Positions 10,961-22,010 are shown, counted from the stretch's first letter. The stretch: 64,000 nucleotides of DNA from Trachelipus rathkii (GCA_015478945.1 JABUQX010002590.1:37501-101500), one strand, 5' to 3'. Program-made: numbers and translations. The notes: a model not told the origin generated them from the sequence alone.

Positions 10961-11790
10961 AAATAAATATATTAATATATTCAGCTTGAGTAATTATATG
11001 TTAGTAGTCTTACTGTATCAACCTATATACAAAAATAACTTTGAATATATAAAAAAAAATAAAAATAATAAATAAAGTGAGTAATTTTTTTTTTTACATT
11101 TCCATATCTAAAATTTTATCATACGCTGATTCCATATTATGTTATCAGTTATTTTTATATATATTATATATACTATATATAGTACCTATCTTAGTTTTCG
11201 ATATGATGCGGGTAACTTCTGTAGTATAATATGGCATTGAATTTTTGGCATTATATATATATATATATATATAATATATAATATATATATTAATTATATA
11301 TATATATATATATATTAATATATATGGTGAGTATATTATTTGAAGAAATGGTCGTCTTAGTAAAAGACCTATGCTATTTCAGTTACTGAATAGTGAAGAA
11401 GCAATAGTAGAAGTGTAAGTTGTAAAGAAGAAGAAAATGAGTAGAGGAAGTTGTAAAGTATACGGGTAGATTATAGTACAGTAGATAAGTTGTGGAATAG
11501 AGCAGAGTAAGTTAGGCTCTATTTAAAGATTTGTCAAGGAATAACTCCATCGTAACCTTATCAGTTTGTCTTTGATGTGAGAAAGCGAGAAAGAAAAAAA
11601 AGAAAAAAATAGCATATGATGTAACATGGTATTTAACTGTATAGTAGCTATTTCTCTAATACACTTAACAAAAAAAATCTAGTTTTATATCCCACAAATA
11701 TAAAAAATATATAAATAGAAGGATAAAATAATGTGCTGTCACAAATTTCTTAAAAAATATATTTCGACCCTAGTGATTTTTTTTTTTTTA
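10961..11790. other. AT-rich DNA with (AT)n tract
   Basis: An AT tract occupies about 11249-11325 and a purine-rich stretch lies at 11395-11470. No gene seen. Confidence 0.45.
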
Positions 11791-11798
11791 AATTATAT

Positions 11799-11925
11799 GA
11801 TCTAAGCTCCATAGATTAGTATCTATTACCGCTGTCAATTTTTAATTAGTCAAAGTATAATAATTTTTTTTTTAATTTTTATATATATATGATGTAAGCT
11901 CCATAGATTAGTATCTATTACCGCT
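11799..11925 (+). repeat. 35-bp direct repeat pair
   Basis: Two 35-bp copies at 11799-11833 and 11891-11925 share the core AAGCTCCATAGATTAGTATC followed by TATTACCGCT. There is one mismatch (GATCTA versus GATGTA), and the 57-bp spacer contains T-runs. Each copy is preceded by a T-rich run and ATAT. Confidence 0.9.
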
Positions 11926-12465
11926 CATTTATTAGCAAAGGATAAAGTCAGCGACCGCGGTAAAAAATATTTGGTAGCGATGTGCTTTATGACAGAGGTT
12001 GAAAATTTGATAGGAAGCGTCATCATCATGCAATAAATCCATAAGTAGATGGGAAGTTGGAAACCAATTAACAATAAGTAGAAAAGATTTTTAGAATGAA
12101 CTTCCCTACCAGATCAAGAAAAAAATATCTTCGAAAAAGTTTTCTAGTGAATTATTACCAGCGTCATAATAGATTGACATTTAACAGTTTCAGCAATGAT
12201 AATATGTAGGAAAGCTATAGACCACTAGATCTCTTCTAAAGAGTCGGAAGTACTTGTTTGAACGCGCTTACACAGAATAATAGCGACATTCTATGAGCTG
12301 CTAACACACATAATATCAGATCGACCAACAAAAGTCAGCCTGTAGAGAGCACACGCAGACGCCATCATATACAAAGTGAGGGAAATTTGTTAGTAAGTAA
12401 TGTTGTAGTAGTAAAATAGCCTACTTTAAAACCTACAAAGAGTACATATCACATTATCATATTCA
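11926..12465. other. Unassigned DNA upstream of LINE relic
   Basis: May be part of the same decayed retroelement as the next entry, but no reverse transcriptase block can be read by eye. Confidence 0.3.
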
Positions 12466-12645
12466 ATAAGAAACCACAAGTTGGCACAAATCCATCAAAA
12501 CAACAATACAGCGACAAAGAGAATTTCCCTTTTCTCTCTTCCTTTAGTGTCATAAAACAGTGGACACTCCTAAATCTCTCAACAATCTAACTTTGTGGAA
12601 CATTAAAAACTAATCTCCAAAAAATTCTTATCTAAAAATATATCT
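12466..12645 (+). pseudogene. C-terminal relic of a LINE ORF2 (L2/CR1-like ending)
   Basis: One plus frame reads KPQVGTNPSKQQYSDKEN, then FPFLSSFSVIKQWTLLN, and after a stop KTNLQKIL. This matches the common ending of L2/CR1-type reverse transcriptases: a polar stretch, then S-FFP-x-I-x-xW-N-x-LP, then FK-x-x-L. IKQW is encoded at 12552-12563. There is an in-frame stop near 12588 and no upstream domain. It is a recognition of pattern, not of a named family. Confidence 0.4.
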
Positions 12646-14780
12646 CTTTATTGAGGTAGGCCGAGAGAATCATAACCGGATACACGCAGAAGAAATGCAC
12701 ACACACACCTTGATCTGTGACTAAGGTCTCAGGCGAGCGAACTGTTTACAAGAGCAACTCTTAAAGTCTCGAGGACACCTGCTCTTTCTATACACATCGA
12801 TTCAATATGGTCCCCCAAGACACGAAATTTCGCGGCTGAGTTACTAAGTAATAGCTAGCTATAAAAAAGGGATATAAGCAACATAGCTATACATATCACT
12901 TATATATACATATATAATTATCATACATAGCACGGTACTTAATTATACTATATATATACTATATACTATATATTATGTATAGCAGTACAAAATTATATTA
13001 AAAGGGATCATAAGTAGAATCTTTATAAAGTATATCAATGTACAGTTTTTAATGATCAGAAAATTCTATATTTTGACACTTAATACTGCATAATACGTGA
13101 ATAATTAAGATATACCTATATTATTCCAAAAGTCACTATAGATGTCATAGAGAGCGCAAAGAGAACATGCAGGGTTATGTCTCTCCAAGGGAAAGTGGGA
13201 GGACCATTGGTCAACAACCAACAAACTAGTCTTATATGACGTGACAGTACTGCCATTTACAAGGAGGCGATTAAGACCAACACACAAAACGATAATGATC
13301 ACATATAATTATAGGTAGCCATGATATAATTTCACAAATCTTTAAGAAATGAAAGTAGTTTCTATAACTGAGTTTCAAGTTTAACATAATTAATCAAATT
13401 AATACTTTTAATAATCATTAAAATTAATAATTTTTATCAATAGCAACTAAATAACATATACAATATAACCAGTGATTAAATCTTTCTGAGAGGTATTATG
13501 ACCCTGACGAAGTTAAAAATAAGAGAACTCGCATCTATCTATTAATTAGTCGTATTATACTACGTATGTAGTGCATTGATTAGAAAGTTAGTATAGTATT
13601 TCATAAAAACGTTATCATTCTTACTAGATTTATTATGGATTATTAGGGATTTATAACATTTTCATCTATATATTATATATATAGCCCAATATATTATATA
13701 GTATTATATATATATATATTTGTACAAACTAATGAGTAATATATTAGTAACTAGATATACCCAAAACAACAAATAATAGATATATAGTAAAAAGTTAAGT
13801 GTCTTAGAGTGAGAGAGAGATTTCTTTAAATTTAGAATTATTTTAAAGAATTAATTTCACAACCATAAGGCTTTGAAGTCCAGACTATACTCACATAACC
13901 TATACCTGTAAATATTCATCCAGGATTCAGCTGAGAATAGATAATCGGAAAGTGATTAAGACGAGAGGCCATATTATCTAAGTAATAGTACATATAGAGA
14001 GAGTCAATTAGAGATATGATTATATGGTTGAAGAATGAGGTCATTTCTACATTCAGAAACATTATGATAACTTGGAGTACTGGATAGAGTTAGGATGGTG
14101 CAAGGATCGAATGTAAAAGATCTATCCCTTTGCGTGAGAGATCAAATAAAATATAAAAGTTCAAAAATAACAAATTAGTCACTTAATAATTATAAAAAAC
14201 AGAATACACTAGGAAACACTAACTATTGACAATAATAAAAAGAAAATCGCCCTTATATCGACAAACAGCCATAACATTTGAGCTGGATTATGATAAAGAA
14301 AGCTAATGACATTACTAGATGACAAAGACGAAGGGAGAACACATAAAGGAATAGGTGAAGTCTTGGAGACATGAGACCGCGATTGACCAATGATACCCGG
14401 TCAAATATGATAGTAAATGCTTGGATATCATTAGTCAGATCACGCGCACCTTACACAAGTATTACTTCCCGTAGTATCCTAATGAGAGCTAGTATATAAA
14501 ACTCAATATTAAGATGTATATCTACTGTATTAATAGAAGTTAATATATCGCCAGTATAAGATAAATATCAATAGACACCGAAGCCGTATATATGGTAAGC
14601 AGTATAAAGAATGAGTATAAAAGATAGATCTCAAGTATGATCTAAAGAATATAGTGAGAGTATGATTGAGAATAGGTCTTCCAGAAGAGTTCTTAGAAAA
14701 TAATAATTAACATAAGTGAGTAAGCCTAATATATATTATATATAATATAGGGCGATAGTTAGATAAGTAGTAACATAGAT
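12646..14780. other. Unassigned DNA
   Basis: AT-rich, with short AT tracts near 12900-12975 and 13665-13715. The minus-strand frame 13105-13302 has no motif. No RNA gene seen. Confidence 0.4.
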
Positions 14781-17095
14781 GACAGCTAATTTATTTTTAC
14801 GTGAGAATCAGGTTATTAGATCACATATCATGTACGCCCTATATTCCAACACCTTAGAGGGAAAGTGCTGAGTATCTAAGAGAGAGATGATAATAAGTAG
14901 TAGATTACGAAGGGGTTTAGGGAAGTCATGCACGGAAGCACACACTTATCGCTCTCTATAAATTCCGTATAAGATAGTATAGGCTATCTATATCATACTG
15001 GGCCATACCGCCTATCCTAACGTTCATTAGAGCTTAGAGATGTAGAGTCAACAATTAGCTACTACGTAAAATGAAATACGTACTAAAGGTAAAGGCGCAG
15101 TAGTGACACGAGCATCTATGATAAGAGAGGGAAATAACGACGAGACGAATCATAAGCAGAACAATCTACACACACGTCCAGAATCGTCCAGCGGTGAATT
15201 AGAGGAACAATTAGGAGGCCAAAGAGAGATGTGGCCTTTTCAGTTGAGTATAACACACAGAATCATCAAGCTAGATAAGAGAGGAAAGGATATTTATCCA
15301 CGAGCCAACGTTGCACAACACCCAAGCAATGAAGAGTGATAATGAGACAGAGTGAAGGCCAGTATAAGAGATATATTGTCAGTAAGTGTATAAGAACCAA
15401 CGTAAGGTATCAGTACTAGGAGCAAATTAGTATATTCGTTTAATAGATAAAGTAATTACCGCTTCTGCTACTAGGTCGTATAAAGAGTATTATTACACCT
15501 GTCGAATACACGATGTCTACTGAATGAAGAATGCGGACAAGATTATGAACGATAGGATCAAGAGTAATATTTTTTCCACTAGGCCCGATAAGCATGTCAC
15601 TAAGTCACCTGAAATGCATCATAGGAACAAGCACGATCTAGACGCCACATGGTATTTTGTATAGGAGATAAAAAAGATTATTTATGTCCGTAAGAAGGAA
15701 TGAACCTTGTCTATCACCACATTAATACAATCTTAACAGTTCACGCATCCATTATTTCGCGGGCAGAATCTGAAGCGTCTTAAGAATCAAAGCAGTCACT
15801 TCAGTCAATGATAGTTAGCGTAGAAGCAAACGCAATGCCCTCCAATCGGCCCGGATCGAAAGTGGCCAGCAAAAACCGAATAGGGCAGGATTGGAGATGT
15901 TGAGAGAAAGTATAAAATTAATGTGGAATAAGTTTGTGGTCAGATTTAGCGATAGGAGCGAAGGTGTGTATTTATAGAGAAGAGATAGGACTAGTGGTGA
16001 AACAAAGGTCAAGTGTGTTAAAGAATCGGTGGACGATGACCGGAATGTGTGTAGGTATTTAAACATGTTGCTCCAGATCCGTTGAGAAATAACTGAATGC
16101 ATTCGGCCTTCCTCCAACTAAATCAGTAAGAGAGAACCCCAACGATTCAGTTTTGTGTACATTGAAAATCCCCTAAATAGAGGACCTCAGTATTTTGGAT
16201 GAGGAAGACTATCACACTATCCAATAAATACGAGTATCATGTAATTCAAAAATAAAGGCATGAAAAATCTGTTCTGCTAGTGCACAGTAGCAGAAGCATA
16301 AAGAAATATTGTAAGTAATAGGAAGAAAGAGATTTTAAGTCACAGAAACATACGAAGATTAGGTAGATTCGAGATTCTCGAAACGTGGTATAGGGACTTA
16401 TGAGGAAAGTTTGATATTACATACGCTGTCCCAGTACTCACCCTTCAAACCGGGAAATTATAAAATAAGTTATAGGTTGGATATATTAAACGAGTTGAAG
16501 GATGAATTCTAAGGCCATCTGGGGTCTCAGACAAGTAGCATAAAAGATAGGTTAGAGGTTAGAAGAGTATCATTCCATGGAGGCATGAGTTAGAGTGCAA
16601 GCCTTGATGTGGTAAAGTCAAAAGAAAGCCACGCCTGTGGAAAATCTGCTATCATACACACACACAACCATACGCAACAAACAACAAACAAAAAAAAAGA
16701 AAAAAAAAAAAACAGACACAGAAACAAATAGAAACAAAAGAGAAAGGAAGAATGAGGAAATATGAATAAGTACGCTAAAACCTAATTTTAAAACGATAAA
16801 ACCCATTTACAGCAAATATCTAAAATATGGATAATCCAGAAAGTTTAAAATACACTCACTCGTTCAAAATGCGTTACAAAAAAAAATAAATAAATACTGT
16901 AAACAACTAAAGAAGTAGATAAATCTGTATAAATTATAATAATGGCTGTCCAACATAGGTAAATCTTACCCCTAAGACCAAATGAGTAAAAGCAAAAACT
17001 AAGTAAAAAGATCGAGAAAGAAAAAAACATAAAGTACTAGCATCTATATCCGAGACCTAGATTTATTATTGAATCTTAAAAGTTTCTCATAATTT
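14781..17095. other. Unassigned DNA
   Basis: Several short open frames on either strand (15103-15339 plus, 15815-16117 minus, 16618-17030 minus) have no motifs. The last two are Phe-rich because of A-runs on the plus strand at 16686-16712. No feature supported. Confidence 0.4.
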
Positions 17096-17109
17096 TTCAC
17101 CCAACAAGT

Positions 17110-17232
17110 AAGAAGTATCGGCTAAGTATCGGCCATTTAACCGATTTCCGATACCCGATACCGATACCATCAACAAAGTGGCCGTACTACCTGGATACCG
17201 ATAGCGATTACGGATACTATCGGTCACAGTCC
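17110..17232 (-). mobile_element. hAT-like terminal fragment with TATCGG/CCGATA subterminal motifs
   Basis: The segment is a dense cluster of TATCGG and CCGATA hexamers in both orientations. It ends in TATCGGTCACAGTCCCTACA, whose complement begins TGTAGGGACTGTGACCGATA. This resembles the TAGGGxTGxACCGATA ends of non-autonomous hAT elements and their subterminal CCGATACCGATA repeats. The partner terminus and 8-bp target duplication are not visible because an AT tract begins right after. The 11-mer GATACCGATAG (17194-17204) also occurs in the hairpin repeats downstream. Confidence 0.35.
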
Positions 17233-17236
17233 CTAC

Positions 17237-17237
<1 letters not shown>

Positions 17238-17272
<35 letters not shown>

Positions 17273-17339
17273 CTATATGTAATATATATATAATTATAGC
17301 TATATATTATATATATATATATTACTTATAGTATATATA

Positions 17340-17386
<47 letters not shown>

Positions 17387-17668
17387 AATATATATATAAT
17401 ATATATTTCTATATATATAAATATTATATTATATATATGAATATATTATATATAATATATATAATATTAAATATAGGTAGTATATATATATAGGGGTAAT
17501 ATATATATAATATAATATATATATATAATTATTCTTAAATATATATATATATAATATATAATATATATATTATATATAATATATATAATATATATATATA
17601 TATATTACTAATGATATTATTATATATTATATATATATTATATATATAATATATATATATATATATAT
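17238..17668. repeat. Long (AT)n tract
   Basis: About 430 bp of TATATA with a few interruptions. Open frames made of Ile and Tyr across it are artefacts. Confidence 0.9.
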
Positions 17669-17689
17669 TTGTGGAAATAAGAGCTTCAA

Positions 17690-17926
17690 CTTTGGAAAAA
17701 AAAAATTTTTTACTGGCAACATTACACGTGTCGCATTGCACTTGAGATTACGACACCCGATAGCTGTGTATATGTTGATGGTGAATTTGCGAAATTACTT
17801 CCAGCATTGCAGATGACTTTATTATTTTCTTTTTGTTCACCGTCTGGTAATAGCAACACAGATAGTTGTATTTGTTAGAGGTGGATTTTATGATTGCTTT
17901 TCAAGAAAGACTGTATCATTGATCGG

Positions 17927-17928
<2 letters not shown>
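17690..17928 (+). repeat. Eroded copy of the hairpin repeat family (copy A0)
   Basis: Shares with the downstream copies the order TACTGGCAAC, TGTCGCATTG, CGACACCCGATAGCTGTGT, TTTTTGTTCACCGTC and GGTAATAGCAACACA. Here the outer left arm of the hairpin is lost, so only about GTGTCG/CGACAC still pairs (left arm ending near 17733, right arm from about 17751). It is the most diverged family member and marks the upstream edge of the cluster. Confidence 0.6.
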
Positions 17929-17996
<68 letters not shown>

Positions 17997-18087
17997 TATA
18001 TATATATAATAAACCTATATTAATCTATATCTATATATAAATATACTATATATATACTTTTATATAGTATATATATGTATCATATAT

Positions 18088-18118
<31 letters not shown>
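17929..18118. repeat. (AT)n tract
   Basis: TATATA runs separating the eroded copy from the tandem 162-bp array. Confidence 0.9.
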
Positions 18119-18121
<3 letters not shown>

Positions 18122-18193
18122 CTGTCGGATAAGACAATTTTTCATATAACATTAAAATTTTAGACTCGGGCAGTTGCTTCACTGTCAATAGGA

Positions 18194-18244
18194 TACAGCT
18201 ATCTGTGTCACATTGTACATGAAATTGCGACACAGATAGCTGTA
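18194..18244 (+). repeat. Hairpin A1
   Basis: Left arm 18194-18212 and right arm 18226-18244 are 19 nt each with a 13-nt loop. They pair perfectly except for one A.C at the loop-proximal end (left GTCACA, right TGCGAC). The stem can extend outward through AATA/TATT after a bulge. Confidence 0.95.
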
Positions 18245-18357
18245 TTTATTGCTGGTGGAAAAAGCAAAACTGCATTCAACGTTTGCAGAGATAAGACAAT
18301 TTTTCGCATAACATTAAACTTTTAGACTCAGGCAGTTGCTTCACTGTCAATAGGATA

Positions 18358-18404
18358 CAGCTATCTGTGTCGCATTGTACATAAAATTGCGACACAGATA
18401 GCTG
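18358..18404 (+). repeat. Hairpin A2
   Basis: Perfect 17-bp stem: CAGCTATCTGTGTCGCA (18358-18374) pairs with TGCGACACAGATAGCTG (18388-18404) around a 13-nt loop. Confidence 0.97.
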
Positions 18405-18519
18405 CATTTATTGCTGGTGGAAAAAGCAAAACTGCATTCAACGTTTGCAGAGATAAGACAATTTTTCTCATGACATGAAACTTTTAGACTCAGGCAGTTG
18501 CTTCACTGTCAATAGGATA

Positions 18520-18566
18520 CAGCTGTCTGTGTCGCATTGTACATGAAATTGCGACACAGACAGCTG
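18520..18566 (+). repeat. Hairpin A3 with compensatory change
   Basis: Perfect 17-bp stem: CAGCTGTCTGTGTCGCA (18520-18536) pairs with TGCGACACAGACAGCTG (18550-18566). Relative to A1 and A2, left position 18525 is G instead of A and its partner 18561 is C instead of T, so pairing is kept. Confidence 0.97.
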
Positions 18567-18613
18567 CATTTATTGCTGGTGGAAAAAGCAAAACTGCATT
18601 CAACGTTTGCAGA

Positions 18614-18772
18614 GAACTTTTTGTTCATCGTCAGGTAATGGCAACACACAGTTGTTTGTATAAATTTATTTTGATTTACCCTGCCAGGAGGTCTGTTGCA
18701 TTGACCTCTTTTATATTCATCCTTAGTTAAGACATTGGTTTATCTCATATCACTAAGATGTTAGAAAGACAT
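18614..18772 (+). repeat. 3' flank of subfamily A
   Basis: Begins GAACTTTTTGTTCATCGTC and GGTAATGGCAACACACAG, homologous to the flank of copy A0 at about 17830-17870 and, more distantly, to the GTTCACCGTCAG flank of subfamily B. The array is thus a single family with two diverged branches. Confidence 0.6.
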
Positions 18773-19134
18773 TTGCATTTGTTTTATTGTTTCTTGTGGA
18801 AAATGATATATGTTGCTATGAAAGGAAGTATCGGGTATTATTTACATTGTCAACATAATACAACTATCGGTATCGCATTAAGCTTGAAAGTACGATACCG
18901 ATAGCTGTATTTTGCTGATGATGTTTCTGGCAAAACTGCTTTCAACTTCAGAGAGAACTTAATATAGTTCACCGTCAGTTTAGTGCAACTCAGTCAGGTT
19001 TATCTGTGTTAAGGATAATCTAAGTGCCACCTTTTAATTTCACTCTTGTCCCATTGGTTATTAAAATTATACTGTAAAAATTATTTATCTTTTGTAAATA
19101 TGTTTTCTGAATAATTATTAGTAAGAAATACTTA
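18773..19134 (+). repeat. Hairpin repeat subfamily B, copy B1
   Basis: Starts TTGCATTTG and runs through TTTCTTGTGGAAAATGA, TTGCTATGAAAG and TATTATTTACA, the hairpin, then CTGGCAAAACTGC, CAACTTCAGAGAGAACTTA and GTCAGTTTAGTGCAACTCAG, and an AT-rich tail with GAATAATTATTAGTA. Copies B2, B3 and B4 share this order. A SINE is attached at its 3' end. Confidence 0.85.
18858..18910 (+). repeat. Hairpin B1
   Basis: Left arm ATACAACTATCGGTATCG (18858-18875) and right arm CGATACCGATAGCTGTAT (18893-18910) pair over 18 bp with one A.C mismatch (18863/18905). The loop is 17 nt. Confidence 0.95.
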
Positions 19135-19430
<296 letters not shown>

Positions 19431-19435
19431 CACAA

Positions 19436-19888
19436 TTGCATTTGTTTCACTGTTTCTTGTGGAAAAATGAATCATGTTGCTATGAAAGCAAGTATCAGGT
19501 ATTATTTACACTGTCAACATAACGCAACTATCGGTATCGCATTGAGCTTGAAAGTACGATACCGATAGTTGCGTTTTGTTGATGATGTTACTGGCAAAAC
19601 TGCTTTCAACTTCAGAGAGAACTTAATATAGTTCACCGTCAGTTTAGTGCAACTCAGTCAGGTTTATCTGTGTTGAGGATAATCTAAGTGACACCTTTTA
19701 ATGACACTCTTGTCCCATTGGTTATTAAATTTATACTGTAAAAAATTATTCATCTTTTTTAAATATGTTTACTGAATAATTATTTTTTAAATATCTTTTT
19801 GATTTTATTATTATTGGCTTAATTAAGAATATAAGAATATCAATATCAATTTTTAAGTTTTGTAATATTTCTTTTAATATTTTTTTAG
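19436..19888 (+). repeat. Hairpin repeat subfamily B, copy B2
   Basis: Starts TTGCATTTGTTTCACTG right after the (ATT)n and follows copy B1 through the hairpin, CTTCAGAGAGAACTTA and the TACTGTAAAAAATTATT tail. It ends near a T-run and TTTTTTAG at 19881-19888, which could serve as a splice acceptor for the frame that follows. Confidence 0.85.
19521..19575 (+). repeat. Hairpin B2
   Basis: Perfect 19-bp stem: AACGCAACTATCGGTATCG (19521-19539) with CGATACCGATAGTTGCGTT (19557-19575), 17-nt loop. TCAACA left and TGTTGA right continue the pairing outward after a small gap. Two outer pairs differ from B1 in a compensatory way (T-A to C-G, A-T to G-C). Confidence 0.97.
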
Positions 19889-20170
19889 TTATTCCCTGCT
19901 TCCATTTGTATCATCATGTTTATATTTGTCATAAAATTACGAACACTGATGTATATTCTAAAAATGATTGCATCGGATGCCACAGCAGATGCGAAGCAGG
20001 AAATTGCCAGTACGCAAGGAGATTATATTTGTGAAAACGCCCTATTAACCGGGAATCTTTGGAAAGCTGATTTCTTTATGGAGTGTTTTGTGGAAAAGAA
20101 TTATATTAGTGAATATAAACGGGGCTTTTTTACTAGAATGGGTAAATACATATCAGATTCATTAAATTAA
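19889..20170 (+). CDS. Unrecognised small reading frames, one Cys-rich, replacing a hairpin left arm
   Basis: Two overlapping plus frames look less AT-driven than their surroundings. From 19891 a frame reads IPCFHLYHHVYICHKITNTD and SKNDCIGCHSRCEAGNCQ before a stop at 20032-20034. It is Cys-rich. A second frame from ATG 19916 to the stop at 20168-20170 (84 codons) reads LTGNLWKADFFMECFVEKN and EYKRGFFTRMGKYISDSLN at its end. A single frameshift near 20010-20030 could join the Cys-rich start to that end, but I cannot tell which frame, if any, is used. A possible splice acceptor precedes it at 19888. It sits exactly where copy B3 has lost its left half. Family unknown; an exon or an inserted element fragment are both possible. 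Confidence 0.25.
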   Translation, partial: LFPASICIIMFIFVIKLRTLMYILKMIASDATADAKQEIASTQGDYICENALLTGNLWKADFFMECFVEKNYISEYKRGFFTRMGKYISDSLN

Positions 20171-20560
20171 GTACGATACCGATAGTTGTGTTTTGTTGTT
20201 GATGTTACTGGCAAAACTGCTTTCAACTTCAGAGAGAACTTAATATAGTTCACCGTCAGTTTAGTGCAACTCAGTCAGGTTTATCTGTGTTGAGGATAAT
20301 CTAAGTGCCACCTTTTAATGGCACTCTTGTCCCATTGGTTATTAAATTTATACTGTAAAAAATTATTTATCTTTTGTAAATATGTTTACTGAATAATTAT
20401 TAGTATTTAATTTTATTAGTAAATAATTATTTTGTAAATACCTTTTTAATTTTCTTATTTATTGGCTTAATGAAAAATATCAATTTTTAAGTTTCGTAAT
20501 ATTTCTTTTAATATTTCTTTACGTAGAATTTTTGAGATAAATTTGTAGATAATATAAAAT
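20171..20560 (+). repeat. Hairpin repeat subfamily B, copy B3 (left half missing)
   Basis: Begins at the loop/right arm, CGATACCGATAGTTGTG (20174-20190), and then matches B1 and B2 through CTTCAGAGAGAACTTA and the AT-rich tail. No left arm is present, so this copy cannot form the hairpin. Its right arm reads GTTGTG where B2 has GTTGCG, an intermediate state between B1 and B2. Confidence 0.85.
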
Positions 20561-20651
20561 GTATAGCCCTCATTTATATGTATTTGCAAGGGAATTTACA
20601 GATATCGTTGCTTTTGTTATAATTGGTTATGAGTTTTAGACATTGTATAAG

Positions 20652-20687
<36 letters not shown>

Positions 20688-20765
20688 TTATAATATATAT
20701 ATATATTTATATAATAAATAATATAATAGTATAACATATATAATATATACTAAATATAATATTAT

Positions 20766-20810
<45 letters not shown>

Positions 20811-20910
20811 TGGAGTTGTGTTATTCCGTGTTCTGTATGAATGTGTTCATTTTTCTTACTTGGTTTGAATCTATGTTGATGATATCAAGTGCCACTAGAC
20901 GAAGCACTTA
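20561..20910. repeat. (AT)n tract and unassigned flanks
   Basis: AT tract at about 20652-20811 between unassigned sequences. The 20816-21022 open frame begins in the flank and runs into SINE copy 2, so it is not a gene. Confidence 0.8.
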
Positions 20911-21081
20911 TATCCCCCAGTGGCCTAGTACTCTAGGTCATGGGACATCGAACCCGTGGTCCACATGTGGCACGAGAGTACCCCTCTTTCCTCCATTGTG
21001 TGGATCATGTTCATCCTTTTGATTGTGAATTGAAGAAATTGATTTTTTTAGGGATTTCAAAAAACGAGTGAGGGTGGAAAG

Positions 21082-21083
<2 letters not shown>
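20911..21083 (+). repeat. tRNA-derived SINE, copy 2
   Basis: Same order as copy 1: CCCAGTGGCCTAGTAC, CATCGAACCCGTGGTCC, TTGTGTGGATCATGTTC, ATCCTTTTGATTGTGAATTG, AGGGATTTCAAAAA, ending in (TTA)n. The start-to-start distance from copy 1 is 1776 bp, matching a SINE-ATT-B higher-order unit. Confidence 0.7.
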
Positions 21084-21157
<74 letters not shown>

Positions 21158-21239
21158 TGATTATTATTATTATTATTATTATATTATTATTATCTATTAT
21201 ATATAACACAACATTAACGGATCCATATAACTCACAAAT

Positions 21240-21335
<96 letters not shown>

Positions 21336-21399
21336 GAAACAAAATTAACGGATCCATATAACTCACAAGGTCCATTATTATTATTATTATTTATTATTA

Positions 21400-21444
<45 letters not shown>

Positions 21445-21500
21445 TTATTATTAATTATATTATTTTATTATATATTAATTATTATTATTATTATTATTAT
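21084..21500 (+). repeat. Interrupted (TTA)n microsatellite with internal direct repeat
   Basis: About 400 bp of TTA repeats interrupted twice by the same 24-bp unit (21214-21237 and 21345-21368, core AACGGATCCATATAACTCAC). The duplicated interruption shows that the tract grew by duplicating larger blocks, not only by slippage of single triplets. Confidence 0.95.
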
Positions 21501-21507
21501 TAGACAG

Positions 21508-22010
21508 TTGCATTTGTTTCACTGTCTCTTGTGGAAAAATGAATCATGTTGCTATGAAAGCTATTATTTACACTGTCAACCTAACGCAACTATCGGTATC
21601 GCATTGAGCCTGAAATTACGATACCGATAGTTGCGTTTTGTTGTTGATGTTACTGGCAAAACTGCTCAACTTCAGAGAGTAACTTAAAATATATTTTCAC
21701 CGTTCAGTTATTGCACTCTGTCAGCCGTTGTCTTGTGAGGATAATCTTAAGTGCCCCTTTGTAATGGAACTCTTGCCCACTTTTTTATTCAATTTATACT
21801 GTAAAAAATTATTTATCTTTTGTAAATATGTTTCGCCAAATCATTATTAGTTCTTTAATTTTATTTGTCAAATAACTAATTATAAATATATTTTGTGATT
21901 TTATATTATTTTTTTTGTTTAATTAAAAATCAATATTATCTAAAAATATCAATTTTTAAGTTTCGTAATATTTCTTAATATTTCTAAAGCATATTAGAGT
22001 TTATTTAATG
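21508..22010 (+). repeat. Hairpin repeat subfamily B, copy B4
   Basis: Starts TTGCATTTGTTTCACTG after the TTA tract and keeps the family order, but its 3' part is more diverged than B2. Confidence 0.85.
21583..21637 (+). repeat. Hairpin B4
   Basis: Perfect 19-bp stem with arms identical to B2 (21583-21601 and 21619-21637). The 17-nt loop differs from B2 at two positions (GAGCCTGAAATTA), so the stem is better conserved than the loop. Confidence 0.97.

Larger units (their letters stand above)
18128..18613 (+). repeat. Three tandem 162-bp units, each containing a hairpin (subfamily A)
   Basis: Units start at 18128, 18290 and 18452 with GATAAGACAATTTTTC and are exactly 162 bp each, with only a handful of substitutions. 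Each holds a central inverted repeat (listed separately), then GCTGGTGGAAAAAGC and CAAAACTGCATTCAACG. The exact period and near identity imply recent tandem duplication or homogenisation. No open frame of note runs through the array. Confidence 0.95.

Noticed and set aside
17535..17741. Ile/Tyr-rich frame on the minus strand
   Set aside because: Entirely produced by TATATA repeats; the same holds at 23427-23648, 23994-24182 and 24216-24515.
18128..18613. CRISPR-like array
   Set aside because: The whole 162-bp unit is repeated with no variable spacers, the setting is eukaryotic, and the palindrome is internal to a tandem repeat.
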